DNA of 64,000 nucleotides from Gari tellinella (taxonomy: Eukaryota; Mollusca; Bivalvia; Cardiida; Psammobiidae), in the NCBI GenBank assembly GCA_922989275.2, contig OV277862.1, positions 43,301,786 to 43,365,785 on the forward strand, written 5' to 3'. The position numbers and the translations under genes are program-made. The notes under the pieces were generated by a model. It did not search any database, was not told the DNA's origin, and saw only the letters and a list, made by a program, of their open reading frames with translations. This document shows positions 30,772-42,235 of the stretch, one piece after another (positions within the stretch are counted from its first letter, which is position 1; each line of letters starts with the position of its first letter).

Positions 30772-31650
30772 TTAATTGAGAAATATTGCAAGTACCATGA
30801 CATTGCATTAAGCTGTAATTTGAACGAAAATATGGTTGTAGTATGTTAAACAAATGTAATACAGAAAGTATTCAAATAGGCTTCTCCATTACATGTACTT
30901 TAGTCACGCATTAAACAGTCACGTGTCTTAAAGCACGCCCATGTAACTTGTTTAGGATGTCGTTTAACACAGAATTTATTGTACACCACAGAATAGCGTA
31001 GTGTCAAGTAGCATTTTCTGAAACCTCAATTGACTTCAAGAACTACAGATGTAACTCTTTACTCTCGAGTAAATCTTAAACCTTCATCATGCTTCGTGCA
31101 CGCTAGTTACATGTATCTTCTTATAACTTCAATCTATACGACTGCAGATGGTCAACGGTACTATATAATATAGACAATCTTCCATCAATACACTGATCGT
31201 ACAAGGAATTAAAACAAAGTACCTACCGTCGACTACACTTGTTACGTTAACTGGATGCAGCAGCCATGTTGTCGTCTTGTTTAAGGTAGACATTGAAAGG
31301 TGTGATGCGGGTTTCTGCTAAAACCCTTAGAAGACAAATTATTATGTACTTCAAAACATAAGTTGCACTTTTTAAAATCAACAACAACAACATATTTGTT
31401 TTATTACAGATACATCGATAAAACATGCTATGTGTGTAGTGGCGTAAAAATTTATCGTTTGATATAGATAAAAAATATTTGTAACTGTGAGTTCAGTTGT
31501 GATTTACAGGTTAAATGGTAAGCCTTTTCATCACCATCGTCTGCCTCAATCCATTCATCACCGGAGTGTTGTCTGTTATAGCATGTTTATAATATTATTT
31601 TCAGGTTTAGGATTAAAACAGTTTAACCGAAACAAACCAAACACATCGAT
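30772..31650. other. Unique sequence, no feature seen
   Basis: Only short frames and an AACAACAACAACA run near 31380. Confidence 0.45.
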
Positions 31651-31653
31651 ACG

Positions 31654-31733
31654 AATTTCAAACAATTTGGATCTAGATCAGACGCCGAGTTACTCGGCGT
31701 CTGATCTAGACACAAATTGTTTGCAACATACTT
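31654..31733. repeat. Alpha hairpin with GAG/CTC tip
   Basis: CAAACAATTTGGATCTAGAT pairs with ATCTAGACACAAATTGTTTG, and GACGCCGAG-TTA-CTCGGCGTC forms the tip. Several positions differ from other alpha copies on both arms at once. Confidence 0.75.
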
Positions 31734-32096
31734 TTATGAAGTCATTAATTGCTGTGAAATGTTTAAACAGCAGTTTGTTAAGAATGACTCCTCGACGAGC
31801 GGTTCAAAGTGTCTGAGCTGGCTTGCAGGCCACTTGTTTTTAAGAACTTTGAGTCTGAAAAAGCAGCGTCTATGGGAAAGTGCGTCAGGTGTTTTTAAGG
31901 GCCCGACGCCTTCAACTCACTTGCAGACTAGTATACGTGATAACTCGAGGAGGTAGTTCTGGGCTTTTTGTTTGGAAGCGGAAGTGCACTTTCAATTACG
32001 CCGGAAGCGCCCCTTCCTTATTTGTGCATGTTGCGCGGTGTTTATATAATGTCATTCAACGTATAGAAAGCTCTAGGAGAATCAGTGATAACTGTT

Positions 32097-32163
32097 GCAA
32101 ATAGTTTGGTCCCAGATGAGACGCCGAGTAACTCGGCGTCTCATCTGGATCCAAACTGTTGGT
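32097..32163. repeat. Alpha hairpin with GAGACGCC stem
   Basis: CAAATAGTTTGGTCCCAGAT ... GAGACGCCGAGTAACTCGGC ... ATCTGGATCCAAACTGTT. The usual CAGACG has become GAGACG on the left and CGTCTC on the right, so the pair is kept. Confidence 0.75.
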
Positions 32164-32820
32164 TAATCAGATGGTACATGTATCAATTCTGATAATTGTT
32201 GCAGAAGACAAAAGGTAACTATCGAAAACTGCCTTGCGAGCTAAAGTTATACCCTTTTTTTACTCCCACAACTGGCGGACGGAAATACTTAAAATCATTA
32301 AACCCTCTACGGCTTTCACTGTGGTTTTATACAGTAAGAGCTTGCTTACAAACCCATGCAAAGGAAGAAATATAAGAAATAATCATATTAAGTGTTAGAC
32401 TATCGCAAAGTGAAAGTAAAGCCAACGCTCCCATTAGTTGTGTTGCTTTTCTTTTATCTTGCATCTAATAGGTACCAGAATTAAAAACAAACTCAACATT
32501 TAAATGTATGTTTAAGCCAGTCGTTACTGTAATTTCTGAAAAATATAGGTCATAACCAAACTGTTCGATTTTGACACCGGAAAGAACACATGGAAAAACT
32601 CAAGGAACTTTCATATTTAACAGAACGTAACAAGTGTTCTCTTTCCTTTTAACGTAAATAGCGGGAGTTAGGATGAGACTTCCTGAGCCTAATCATTTAA
32701 AAGCATGAAATGGTAAATAGTTTGTATGAATATAAACAAAATCGTCTGCCAAAATCAAAAACCACGCTTTCATTCATAAGCGAGCAGACGAGAGGGGAGA
32801 ACTTCTGAGGTCATGCATCG
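32164..32820. other. Unique sequence with a worn beta hairpin
   Basis: AAAGTGAAAGTAAAGCCAAC and TTTTCTTTTATCTTGCATC near 32408-32466 keep beta-like arms. Nothing else recognised. Confidence 0.35.
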
Positions 32821-33150
32821 CGTTGCCAAAAAAACACACACTTAGGTTGATTTTCTTACTACAATACCACGTGAGTGGTGACGTCACCTGGTCTTGTGCC
32901 AGGCGCGTGGATTCTCTACTATTTTCCCATGCCTTGAGAACTAGAATTGATAATTATACGCATGCTGCATTTAACGGTTTCTTTATTGTTGTTACATGCA
33001 TGTAACGCAGCTATAATTATAAGCAGATCTTCGTTGAGGGAAGGCAAAGTCAGAATCATTCTATGTCCCACTGCTTTCAATGACGACCATGGAAAAGCCA
33101 CGAATACTTACCCTTATTGTACTGAAAATATATATTGTTTAATTTGGTAA
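32821..33150. promoter_or_regulatory. Repeat-free stretch with CRE and E-boxes
   Basis: Within 25 bases lie CACGTG (32868-32873), a full CRE TGACGTCA (32879-32886) and, overlapping it, CACCTG (32885-32890). It is 3 kb upstream of the Scratch start codon and has no MITE signature. This would suit an activity-responsive enhancer, which is inference only. Confidence 0.3.
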
Positions 33151-33206
33151 CGGAATATTGGCTGTAAACTTAAAATCGTACTAGGGTAAAATTTTATTCG
33201 GGTCAT

Positions 33207-33292
33207 TTGCAAACAATGAATGCATGTACCCTGATCAAGCCACCTCGATTTAAACGCGGCGTCTGATCAAGGTCTGCACTTTTTGCAATGAA
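33207..33292. repeat. Worn alpha/TTAA-3 hairpin
   Basis: TTGCAAACAATGAATGCATG, CCTGATCAAGCC, AACGCGGCGTCTGATC and GGTCTGCACTTTTTGCAA. Confidence 0.5.
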
Positions 33293-33564
33293 TGTCGACA
33301 TCATGCTTCTAATCATTACGGCCTCGCATTGCAGGAACATGTTTTATATACCATTTCTTTTGCCACCCTGCTGGCTTTGCTTCAAGTTAGTATGACATAC
33401 CTTCCGTAACTACTTGTTACAAAGGAAATAATACTTTTTAGAAACCGCAAAAATGAAAACGATATGTGCTTAAACGATGCATATAATTAGGATTTATGCC
33501 CTACGAATTGCATTGCTAACCCATCTATTCCACTGAAAGTTTTTCATTGTTTCTTAGTTTATTA

Positions 33565-33779
33565 CAGTGGCGAAATGTTATTCTTTGCCGTTTAAACGCA
33601 AACGAAACGCAAACGCAATGCACTTAAATTAGGCAAATGACAAATATAAATCAGACTGGCAAACAGTTTGGATCCTTATCAGACGCCTGGTTATCCGGCG
33701 TCTGATCTGGCTCCAAACTGTTTGCAATGAAAATAATAGATTTAGCGTTTCTTGGGAAAGAATAACGTCTTCGCCACTG
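33565..33779 (+). mobile_element. TA-1 MITE, shortened arms
   Basis: TA-flanked, ends CAGTGGCGAAATGTTA and inverse CTTCGCCACTG. The A to C change (GGCGAA) is present at both ends. Hairpin 33659-33724 nearly intact (GCCTGGTTATCCGGC). Confidence 0.85.
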
Positions 33780-33874
33780 TATAAACTATAAGTGATATTT
33801 TACTAAAGATACTAAATAACCCCCTGTACAATAAAAACAATAGATCTTTAGCTATACTGAAAAAGAAAAACGCG

Positions 33875-33990
33875 TTTAAGACCGATGATAGCTTAAAACA
33901 TGATGGAAAGCATGCCAAAAGTTGCCGAATTCATGAGCTTTCTGCTTTAGCATGCAGCAAAGTTTAAATCATGCAACCATTTGCCAAATT
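33875..33990. repeat. Worn beta hairpin
   Basis: CGATGATAGCTTAAAACATG, then AAGCATGCCAAAAG and CTTTCTGCTTTAGCATGC. Partly paired. Confidence 0.4.
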
Positions 33991-34030
33991 GCCAAATACG
34001 TATTTTAGTATGTCCGATTGCGGGATTTAA

Positions 34031-34149
34031 CCATTTCATCGCCATAATCGACTTTGCAAACGGTTTAACAATCGACTCGATAATTCTTTAAAAAAAATAT
34101 TGACAATAGTGCAGAACACAAAGCAGACGGTATTTGATTTGCGAAAGAG
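34031..34149 (-). mobile_element. TTAA-1 deletion derivative without hairpin
   Basis: TTAA at 34027-34030 and 34150-34153. CATTTCATCGCCATAATCG left, AAGCAGACGGTATTTG right. Only GCAAACGGTTTAAC is left where the alpha hairpin would be. Confidence 0.65.
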
Positions 34150-34564
34150 TTAATTCAGACAGTTAATTTGCGATTAATGAAATTTAACACATGCATATAG
34201 TACAATGTTATGCGAAAACAATTTATTCGGTATAACGACCACTTATTTGAAGACATCTTTCACTAGATTAGACTAGACCTTAATCAGACATTTACTTACA
34301 CTTATCCTATTTTCTGGACGTAAGACATTAGTCAATGAATGACTGGGGTCTGGATTTGTATTTCCGAATGACTCAAGGGCTATCATAACCTCATAACGTA
34401 AGTCTTGCACTACTTCTGTGCCAAAGAAATCATCACTTAGTCACACAATAGTAACGGCAATTACTAATAAATGTAAGTGTGCCAAGTCAATACTGTGCCA
34501 GATACTCAGACGAGGAAATACTAAAAAGATGATGATTAATAACCTAGGTGAAGCAGCCTATTAA

Positions 34565-34757
34565 CCCTTCTCCTGCTGTGATATCGTCTGCTTTGATATT
34601 GTCGTCTGCAAAATGTGTTAAATTTAGATTTATATATTTATGTCAAGTAAATAAACATAAAGACGAGTGTCAAACAGTTTGGATCCAAATCAGACGCCGC
34701 GTTACGCGGCGTCTGATCTGGATCATACGTTTGAAGTCGCGATCAGCAGGCTAAGAG
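34565..34757 (+). mobile_element. TTAA-1 MITE
   Basis: TTAA at 34561-34564 and 34758-34761. CCCTTCTCCTGCTGTGATAT left with two GTCTGC copies. Alpha hairpin 34671-34733 with GCGTTACGC tip. The right arm is short. Confidence 0.75.
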
Positions 34758-34761
34758 TTAA

Positions 34762-35270
34762 AAAGAACGAGAAATACAAAACCCACAACACAGCAATTAT
34801 TCAGGCATAAATATGTCCTTCCAATAGAAGTTTACTTTTTAATATGCGTGTCTAATTATTCGAAATTCAATCGTCAATTTAGTTTTAATATTTAGTCTTT
34901 AATTACGCTTATAATATTAAAATGTTTATCGAGAGGATATATAAGCGAAATATAAAGGTGATATCGATCGTTATTATCCGTTACATAAGCTGATAAGACA
35001 CCGGTATCTAAACGGGTTACTATTGTTTAAATTTACGCGTTGCGTTTTTATGTTAAAATAATAATCTATTTTATATGTCTTTTCTCATATAGCGTCAAAT
35101 CATATGAACAGGTGGTTTATTAATACGGGATGAAATTAAAGCAACATGTTCCTTAGGCGACCACCTACCTTCCAGTTCTTATTTACTTGCAGGTCAGTCA
35201 ATGGAAGACTGTAATTATATATTTATTGGCACTGACTGTATCAGTAAACAGTTGTTTTTTCATACAGTGT
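34762..35270. other. AT-rich sequence with a worn beta hairpin
   Basis: GAAATTAAAGCAACATGTTC and GGCGACCACCTACCTTCCAG (35132-35178) keep the right flank of the beta module. Nothing else seen. Confidence 0.35.
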
Positions 35271-35938
35271 CATGTGCAGAATATGTAACCTATCAAGGGT
35301 TGTGGTTAGAGTACCTACAGGTTAGAAATTTAAAAAAAAAGCATTACTTATATGCCTTGGGCACTGGGTGAGACATAAAGTGCAGTTACACAAAACCACA
35401 AGTCCCTGAGAGACTTTCACCCTGCTTGGAACCCGAGAAGGCTCGCTATCTCGCTTACTCCCCTCCCCCATTGCGAGTCAAGCACGTGTGAGAAGAAAAA
35501 CAAACAACCAGTCAGGTTACTGCGCGTGCTTACCGAGACGGCTGCTGGACACTTGTTGTTGTTGTGAGCTAGTCTTTGAGAAGAGAGAGCATCGAGACCC
35601 GTTTCCAGTAGCAACTGATACCGACTGTGTCACTGGTGAGCTAACTTTGATGGGAGCAACATGTGATACCGCAAAAAGCCGAGAGCAACTTAGCGAGCTG
35701 GAACTTTTTAGAGTGAGATGAGCTAATAGATACTTGACGCTCGTTCTTCAAAGTAAGAAACAAAACAAAAGAACGCGTGTAACTGACGGATTTTATTAGT
35801 TTTAGATTGCAAACCAGTAGTTCAATCAAATGTGAACAATCAACTTCGGATAAACTCGTAGCTCTTAAACTTAAATGTAATTGTTTGGAAACTTTCAGAG
35901 GATATTGAATCTAACACTTCCTGGAAACACTTGCAAAC
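35271..35938 (+). promoter_or_regulatory. 5' flank and probable 5' UTR of the Scratch gene
   Basis: Mostly free of transposons, unlike the surrounding sequence. It includes a CACGTG at 35483-35488, a CCCTCCCCC stretch and GC-richer sequence around 35400-35700, then leads into exon 1. No TATA box is convincing, and the transcription start cannot be placed. Small frames here (for example 35488-35721) are not conserved proteins that I know. Confidence 0.35.
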
Positions 35939-36158
35939 ATGCCAAAGGCATTTCTATTGACGAACAAGCGATACAAGATATGGAAACAGATCAATGAAAC
36001 ATTCAAGGCAGAACAACGGAAAAGGACACTATTGGAAAAGCAAAAATACAGTGACAAACTCCAATACTACGACCATGGACACTATCACTTCTCGAGTAGT
36101 GTGCAATACTTTGACAACACTGACTACAGCAAGTTAACGGATACCACTCCTGAAGAAA
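35939..36158 (+). CDS. scrt: Scratch-type zinc-finger repressor, exon 1 (SNAG)
   Basis: Exon 1 of a two-exon gene encoding a 349-residue DNA-binding repressor of the Snail/Scratch superfamily. These proteins act in the nucleus, bind E-boxes of the CAGGTG type and repress transcription. Scratch members are mainly neural. The ATG has A at -3 (AAACATGC). The first residues, MPKAFLLTNKRY, form a SNAG-type motif, which in vertebrates reads MPRSFLVKK and recruits LSD1/CoREST-type corepressors. Here R3 is K, S4 is A and V6 is L. Residues 11-40 are rich in K, R and E; residues 42-63 are rich in Y and H. The donor is GAAA|GTAAGC with GT at 36159-36160, and the exon ends in phase 1 after codon 73. The open frame would run only five codons beyond the donor, which supports splicing. 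Confidence 0.85.
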
Positions 36159-36399
36159 GTAAGCAACTATAGACGACATGTATTAGGATTTTAATTTTTT
36201 TCTTTCTTTTTTATTTTCGAATTAAACCTTTTATCAGTTTGAAACATTTTCACGCATGTAGTTATAATTCATAAAAATGTATTTTTTCGTTTTCATCTTG
36301 AACTGACAATATAGTCATGGACTTTCTTTACCCACACATGTTGCTCCTTCAAGTAATACGAAAATAAGCATAATGATTCTAGACGAGTTCTCTGTTTTA

Positions 36400-37900
36400 T
36401 ATTCATGTTGCTTTAAACAACCACCTGCCTTAACAATACATGTGCAAACGAAAAGGTTAAATAACAATTATTGTATTCACATTGTTGTCGTTTTAAAACA
36501 TTTGGCTGGAGCATGTGACAAATGTTCTCATTTTCTATAGAATGGTTTATTAATAATAAATAAATACATACCTGGTAGTAGGATTCAAGTTAGTCTACAA
36601 TTATTCAAGCATTTTTGTTTAAAAGATTCAAATCTAATGCCACTGTATTATATTTCCAATTTATTTCGATAAACGTTGTACATTGTATAAACTCGATAAA
36701 GTATACATTACTTGCACGTGAAATGTTGCTGTTCAGACACGTGCAAGCCAAAATGTTTTAAGCAGCCTCCATTTTCTTTAATTTCAGTTTGTGGAACATT
36801 TGAGGTGTTGCTATAGAATGCCAAGTTTGGTTTAAACATATTTTATTTCAACTATTTACATGCATTTTACAAACATACAACAAAGTTTAGGATTGAAACG
36901 AAAACAAAACTAGCTTATTGTTTTAGTAATTTACATGAATGTTTCAAATGATTTAACCACAAAGATTTGCGCCATTAGCAGCTAAGACAGTGAATGTTTC
37001 CATTGCTGGTAGGGTTAGTGCATTGCAGATTATAAGAGACAGTATTTACAGAAAATGCTTAAGTTTTATGTTTATCACTATAAATAATTGGAACTAATTT
37101 CTTCAGTGGAGGAATACATTAATTACGCTAAAAGGCACTTCTGTAGGGGAAAGGGTTAAACTTGTACAAGTCTTTCAATCAGCTGTCGAAATAGTTTCGC
37201 CGTCTTGTGCCTAGAATTGCCTTTATATAAAAGGTCCATCGTCTTTGGTTTTTGATACCTATCACTTCAGATATTCAAGGTATTCATTCTATGTTGCATT
37301 TCTGACATAACTCACCCCTCCTTCCAATGCTTTCCCATGTAGTTAAGCCGTTCTTTACTACCAAGAGATCAGGCGAAAATAAAACACTTTTATTTCCATA
37401 TCATGAAAGTGTGCTGATAATTAATGATATTTGAAATAAGTAATTGCTGCTCTTTCTTCTTCTGGGAAACTACCCAGTTATCCGACAGTTATGGAGCCCA
37501 AATCATTGGGTTAATTGGACTGATGCAGCCGTACTAATTCTTCGTAATGTTTATATTTGAAGAAAATCACACCTTGTCATATTAGTCGAACTCCATCAGG
37601 GCGTTACTGGCCGTTGGCAATGCTTAATACTCAATGCATTAAACTGCTGTCAGCTACAATATCGTCACCAGTACTTTCTACCTAGTTCTAGTTGCTATAA
37701 TATTTTTACTGTATGGAACTTCTATGGGAGTGAAATGGTTTTGACCCCCGTCAGTCACTATGTTATGCGGCATTTGATCTGGATCTAAACTTATGGAATG
37801 CATAGAAACTCATGATATGCAATCTGGAAAGTATAAAGAGGGTTAAGATCCTTTGACGACTGTCAATAACGTTTTCATGAAGACTATCGTCTTCTCTAGT
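36400..37900. other. Intron sequence without recognised elements
   Basis: Contains a beta-like right flank (TTGCTTTAAACAACCACCTG, 36409-36428) but no complete element. No open frames of interest. Confidence 0.4.
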
Positions 37901-37921
37901 GTTGACATTAATTTTATTGCT

Positions 37922-38146
37922 AAGACTTTCACTGCCAGACTTGTCTGCATTTGCAAACAGTTTGGTTCCTGATCAGACGCCGCGTTAACGCGGCGTCTGA
38001 TCAGAATACAAACTTTTTGACAGTAAAATTCAATGTCGCTATGTCAAAATGCCTAAAATTCTAAATTTTAGAATTAAATTTAAAGCAGACATTGCTATGG
38101 CGATAGATGTGGTAGACGTAAAATGTCATTATGGCAACGGTTAATG
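37922..38146 (-). mobile_element. TTAA-1 MITE in the intron
   Basis: CTAAGACTTTCACTGCCAGA left. Alpha hairpin 37955-38030 with perfect GCGTTAACGC tip. AAAGCAGACATTGC right, closing near GGCAACGG-TTAA. Confidence 0.65.
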
Positions 38147-38725
38147 GTTAATTTCTAAAATCATAATCGTTTTCAAACCTGTTTTAATTGATCCCTTAAT
38201 AAAGAATAATAGAGATAATAAAATATTTTTTATTATAATGTTGCTGAATAGAACAAGGACGAATAAGAACAAAGATATGTATCAAATGAGCGTTCTGCAT
38301 CTATGTGTCCTGCTTTTTGCGTCAACATTTCATTTGTCTTGTATTGTGCTGCCACCTGCTTTTAAAATAACTTAGGTTAGGTATGTTCTCATGAATTGGA
38401 AGTCTATCTAGGTTAAATGTGATTTGCAACCGGGTATATTAGTTTTATTATTCATAAACGTCTGGGAACTAATGTGCGATATTTAATAGCCCTTTAACCA
38501 TTATGTATTAAACAGTATGTGTTTAGAAACGATATTTAATACATTTACATTGTTTTACACAGCTGTCTTCCGGAAAATAAATTACATTAATGTAATAAGT
38601 TCCATTAAGTCATAAAAATGGGATAAAAATCTCGTTTTTGCCAATTTAGAAAAAACCTGTTACCGTATTTGATTGACAGACCTGAAACGTTATGAATGTT
38701 TACGGAAACTTATGACCGTCAGATA

Positions 38726-38971
38726 CAGTGGAGAATCTGTTATTCTTTCCCAATAAACGCGTTTACGGTAAAACTATAATTTACAATACAAACAGTTTGG
38801 AGCCAGATCAGACGCCGGGTAACCCGGCGTCTGATCAGGCTCCAAACTGTTTGCCACCAAGATAAACATGAAATATCAGAATTGTCCAAAAGTTTTTCTT
38901 TTCTACGTTTTAGCGCTTTGCGTTTGCGTACGTTTGCGTTTAAACGGGAAAGAATAACAGATTCTCCACTG
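38726..38971 (-). mobile_element. TA-1 MITE, young 246 bp type, in the intron
   Basis: Complete, TA-flanked, nearly identical to copies outside the gene such as 14575 and 45414. Confidence 0.92.
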
Positions 38972-39102
38972 TAAGCCTATTTCTAAGCATGGTTGGAACA
39001 CAGTTTAACATTTTGCAAACCATTTGGATTGGGATGAGATGGATAGTACATAGGTTGACGTTATTGTCTCTCTTCTGGAATTGCTACAGCCAGCAACTGT
39101 TA

Positions 39103-39339
39103 CAGTGGAGAAATCGCTATTCTTTCCCGTTTAAAACGCAAACGTATTGCAATGAAATGTAGAAAATGACAACTCTTTGACAATCCTGAATATTAAATTT
39201 AATCTAAGTGGCAAACAGTTTGGAGCCTTATCAGACGCCGGGTAACCCGGCGTCTGATCTTGCTCCAAACTGTTTGCATTGGAAATAATAGTTTTAAGGT
39301 AGACACGTTTTTGGGGAAAGAATAACGTTTTCCCCACAG
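39103..39339 (+). mobile_element. TA-1 MITE, older type
   Basis: TA-flanked, left CAGTGGAGAAATCGCTATTC, right AACGTTTTCCCCACAG. Hairpin almost intact (39212-39278). It lies 131 bp after a young copy in opposite orientation. Confidence 0.85.
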
Positions 39340-39779
39340 TACAAAGGGTGAGAGCTAAGACGCGTTGTTTAGTTCTTCTTAATCGTTCAAAGATTCCCTT
39401 TTCTACGATGACGTTATAAAGTTCGTAATGTTTTATATCTTCTTAAAACTGAAATTACTGATTGTTACAAACAATGCAGAACCTGACGAAATGTTGCCTT
39501 TTGCGGCGTTTCATTAATATTTATACTATTCATCATTTTCCGTTTGTTTTGATTTTCGTTTAATTTTCGAAGGAACCGTATAAGATTTGAGTTACTAGTT
39601 TAATAGAAAATTCAGAGATAACACCTACATTCAAGCATATATAATAAATTAATACATTTTACTAGATTTGTAATAACCTTTTCCATAATAGCTAATGTAG
39701 TCTATAAAGGCAATGACAATTTTCAGTGAGTGAAGTATGTTCATACTGCATCTCTCAGTTACCTTATATTTAGTTAGGT

Positions 39780-39905
39780 TTTTTAACCTTTCTTGCAAGT
39801 AGAAGCTTTTTATTTTACTGTCCTTTTGCTTTAAACTGTCACTTGTCTTTAAAACTTTAAAATAATCAATTAGCATTCTTCTTAGTGTTCGTAATATTTA
39901 CTGTG
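39780..39905. mobile_element. TA-3 right-end relic
   Basis: TTTGCTTTAAACTGTCACTT, then TTAGTGTTCGTAATATTTAC. It resembles the right side of TA-3 (beta flank, AGTGGTCGTAATA). Confidence 0.4.
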
Positions 39906-40451
39906 TTATGGTTCAATAGCAAGCGTGTGTTTTGAGAGAATACAGGTCCTAAACCGATCCTGCAAAGAATGCTATCTTCATTCACGTTACTAATAAATTA
40001 ACAATAAGATTACCTCCCACTAAACAGTAAATACTATATGATGATAAGGAGATAATATCTCACAGTAGTAATTAAACAACAATTGCACGTGGAAAATGAT
40101 ATGTAAACACATGCTATCAGCTGATCCAGACGGTAGATGCGCCTAGTGGTTTGAGCCCTGCTGAGCTGAGTACCGGTCCCTCCACTTGCCCACTGCTGCA
40201 TTGCTTGGTTGTACTGCTGGTTCCCGCTGTGTTCAAGCTGTTGCGCCTGCAGCTAGCGTGACTGTTGATTCCGTCGTAACAACTGGGAAGACCTCTAATA
40301 TAATTATACTTGTACTAAACGATCACTGAAAAGAAGATTCGTTTAGGAAAGATTGCAGCGAATGCTGGACTAAAGCTATGCAAACTTATCCCATATGCAT
40401 TACTTTCCAGGGGACTATTTCAAAAATTAAAATCTTTATTTCTGAATGAAA

Positions 40452-40522
40452 CCCTATGATGTCACTACTCATTGGAATCGTCTCTTCGAGGCGATTCTAA
40501 TGAGTAGAAACACCATAGGATT
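40452..40522. repeat. Stem-loop with 25-28 base imperfect arms
   Basis: CCTATGATGTCACTACTCAT then GGAATCG on the left; CGATTC then TAATGAGTAGAAACACCATAGG (split here: TAATGAGTAG and AAACACCATAGG) on the right; loop around TCTCTTCGAGG. It does not match the alpha or beta modules. It could be a separate fold-back element or a structured RNA. Confidence 0.45.
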
Positions 40523-41106
40523 GGTGCTCAAATGAGTGAGAAAACGTTGAATTTGTTCAGTTTACTAGCTCTTATCTGGAGCCCTGCATTCATAATAGGT
40601 AAAGAAGTAAGCTATATTCGATTATCACAATTTTCCTTAAGTTAGTGGACGATTCGCTCACGTTTCTTTATTTAAGTAAAGCACACACAATTTTAAGTTA
40701 CCATTAAAACACATTTATATGCATTTTCCTTCATTTTTAAGACATATGAAACCTAAATTGCAGACTAAATATGACTCTTTCACGTTGCAATTTAGAGATT
40801 GTCTTTAGGAATATGGTTTACTATGACAAGCCCATGGCCCAAATGATTCTTATTCACCCACAAGTATCACTTATTTGTTAACAGTACACCCATAAACGAC
40901 TGCCTCGGGTTCCTAACAACTTATGTGGTTAAACAACACACTTGAATAATTCGTTTAGTACATAATGAATCAAATATAAACTCCGATTCTTACTTACTCA
41001 TTCAAATTAAAACAAGTTCTCTTTTACCACATGAAAGATAAAATACAAACGCAATGCAAAAATAAATGTATGAAATTTCAACAGTTGAAAATGTAAAAAC
41101 GATTTA

Positions 41107-41280
41107 AAACCTTCACTGCCTTTACCCAGAGTAGCCTGTGTCAAGCGGCGTCTGATCAGGATCGAATCTGTTTTCCACACATTTCAATATTTCCTACATC
41201 AATACACCTAGATTTTTAATTTTAGAAATGATAGCAGATCAAATTGTTAAACATTGATGCCGTCATGGCAGTGAACGGGT
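41107..41280 (-). mobile_element. TTAA-1 MITE, hairpin half lost
   Basis: ACCTTCACTGCCTTTACCCA left and GTCATGGCAGTGAACGGG right. Only the right half of the hairpin remains (AAGCGGCGTCTGATCAGG). Confidence 0.6.
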
Positions 41281-41334
41281 TACATATAGTCACGGAGTAA
41301 GAACAGTCCTTACTCCATGATATAGTTCAATTAG

Positions 41335-41415
41335 AGTGTCAAACAGATCTGAGCCAGAATACGAGTTACTCGACGTCTAATCTGGCTCATACATGTAAGT
41401 GTTTGCAGTGAACAT
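41335..41415. repeat. Worn alpha hairpin
   Basis: GTGTCAAACAGATCTGAGCC, TACGAGTTACTCGACGTC and TGGCTCATACATG remain. Confidence 0.45.
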
Positions 41416-42161
41416 CATTTCTTTGAGCAAATATATGAGGGCATTTTGGGAACAAAATATCGTATTCTCTTTTCTGATTTAGTTTTAGAATCACCCCATA
41501 TATCTTTAATGAAATATCCCAACAAGGATTTTGAGAGAGTTCATTTCAATACGCAGGCATAAATGGGATAATACACGTTTTACCACATCGCTAATTTGAC
41601 TCTACATGGGGTAGTGGGTGGTGTAGCGTATTAACCAACCAACCACCACTCAACCCAACTGCTCTGCGAACCACTGGGATGATGGAGCTACCGATAGGCG
41701 GACTCACTTCAAACGAGCAGATAATTGCTTATAATAAATCAATCAGATTATCTTTATGTGAAGAAAAACCCCTGTCCGTAAAACTGTAAACCCACCACGT
41801 GCTGTTAATTACGGAGAAAGGTCAGGATGGCTAGAAGTCAAAACCTCGGGTCAAGCCACTTAATATTACATAGATATCGCATGTATCAAAGAAGGAATAG
41901 TTTGTTATCGCGATATTTAATAGGGAGTAATTTATTTATAATGCCACTGTGTAACATTAGGCCATAAGCGTATTCACGACCTAACCTCTGGCGTTTTAGA
42001 CTAAATTCTTTCCAAATAAACACGATTATACTTAAGGTGGTTCGACAGCGGGCGGCCCGCATCTCAAGTTCCGGACATGCTGATGACTTTCACCTGATCT
42101 TTGCGGCACGTGCTTATAGTAGTAAATTTGGATAAAGAAAAGTTTGATCTGCTTCAGCGTC

Positions 42162-42235
42162 ATCTCTGTTAGCGCAGTTGGTACGGTGATTGACTTGCAA
42201 TCCAAAGGTTCTAGGTTCGATTCCCACTCGCTTCA
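42162..42235 (+). tRNA. tRNA-Cys-like unit inside TTAA-4 copy 2
   Basis: Same unit as in copy 1: TTAGCGCAGTTGGTACGG, loop TTGCAAT, B box GGTTCGATTCC (42214-42224) and a run of nine T at 42240-42248. A single A to G change in the A-box region separates the two units. Confidence 0.45.

Noticed and set aside
40130..40210. Possible tRNA/SINE head around GATGCGCCTAGTGGTTTGAG
   Set aside because: B box absent and no SINE body or tail follows.
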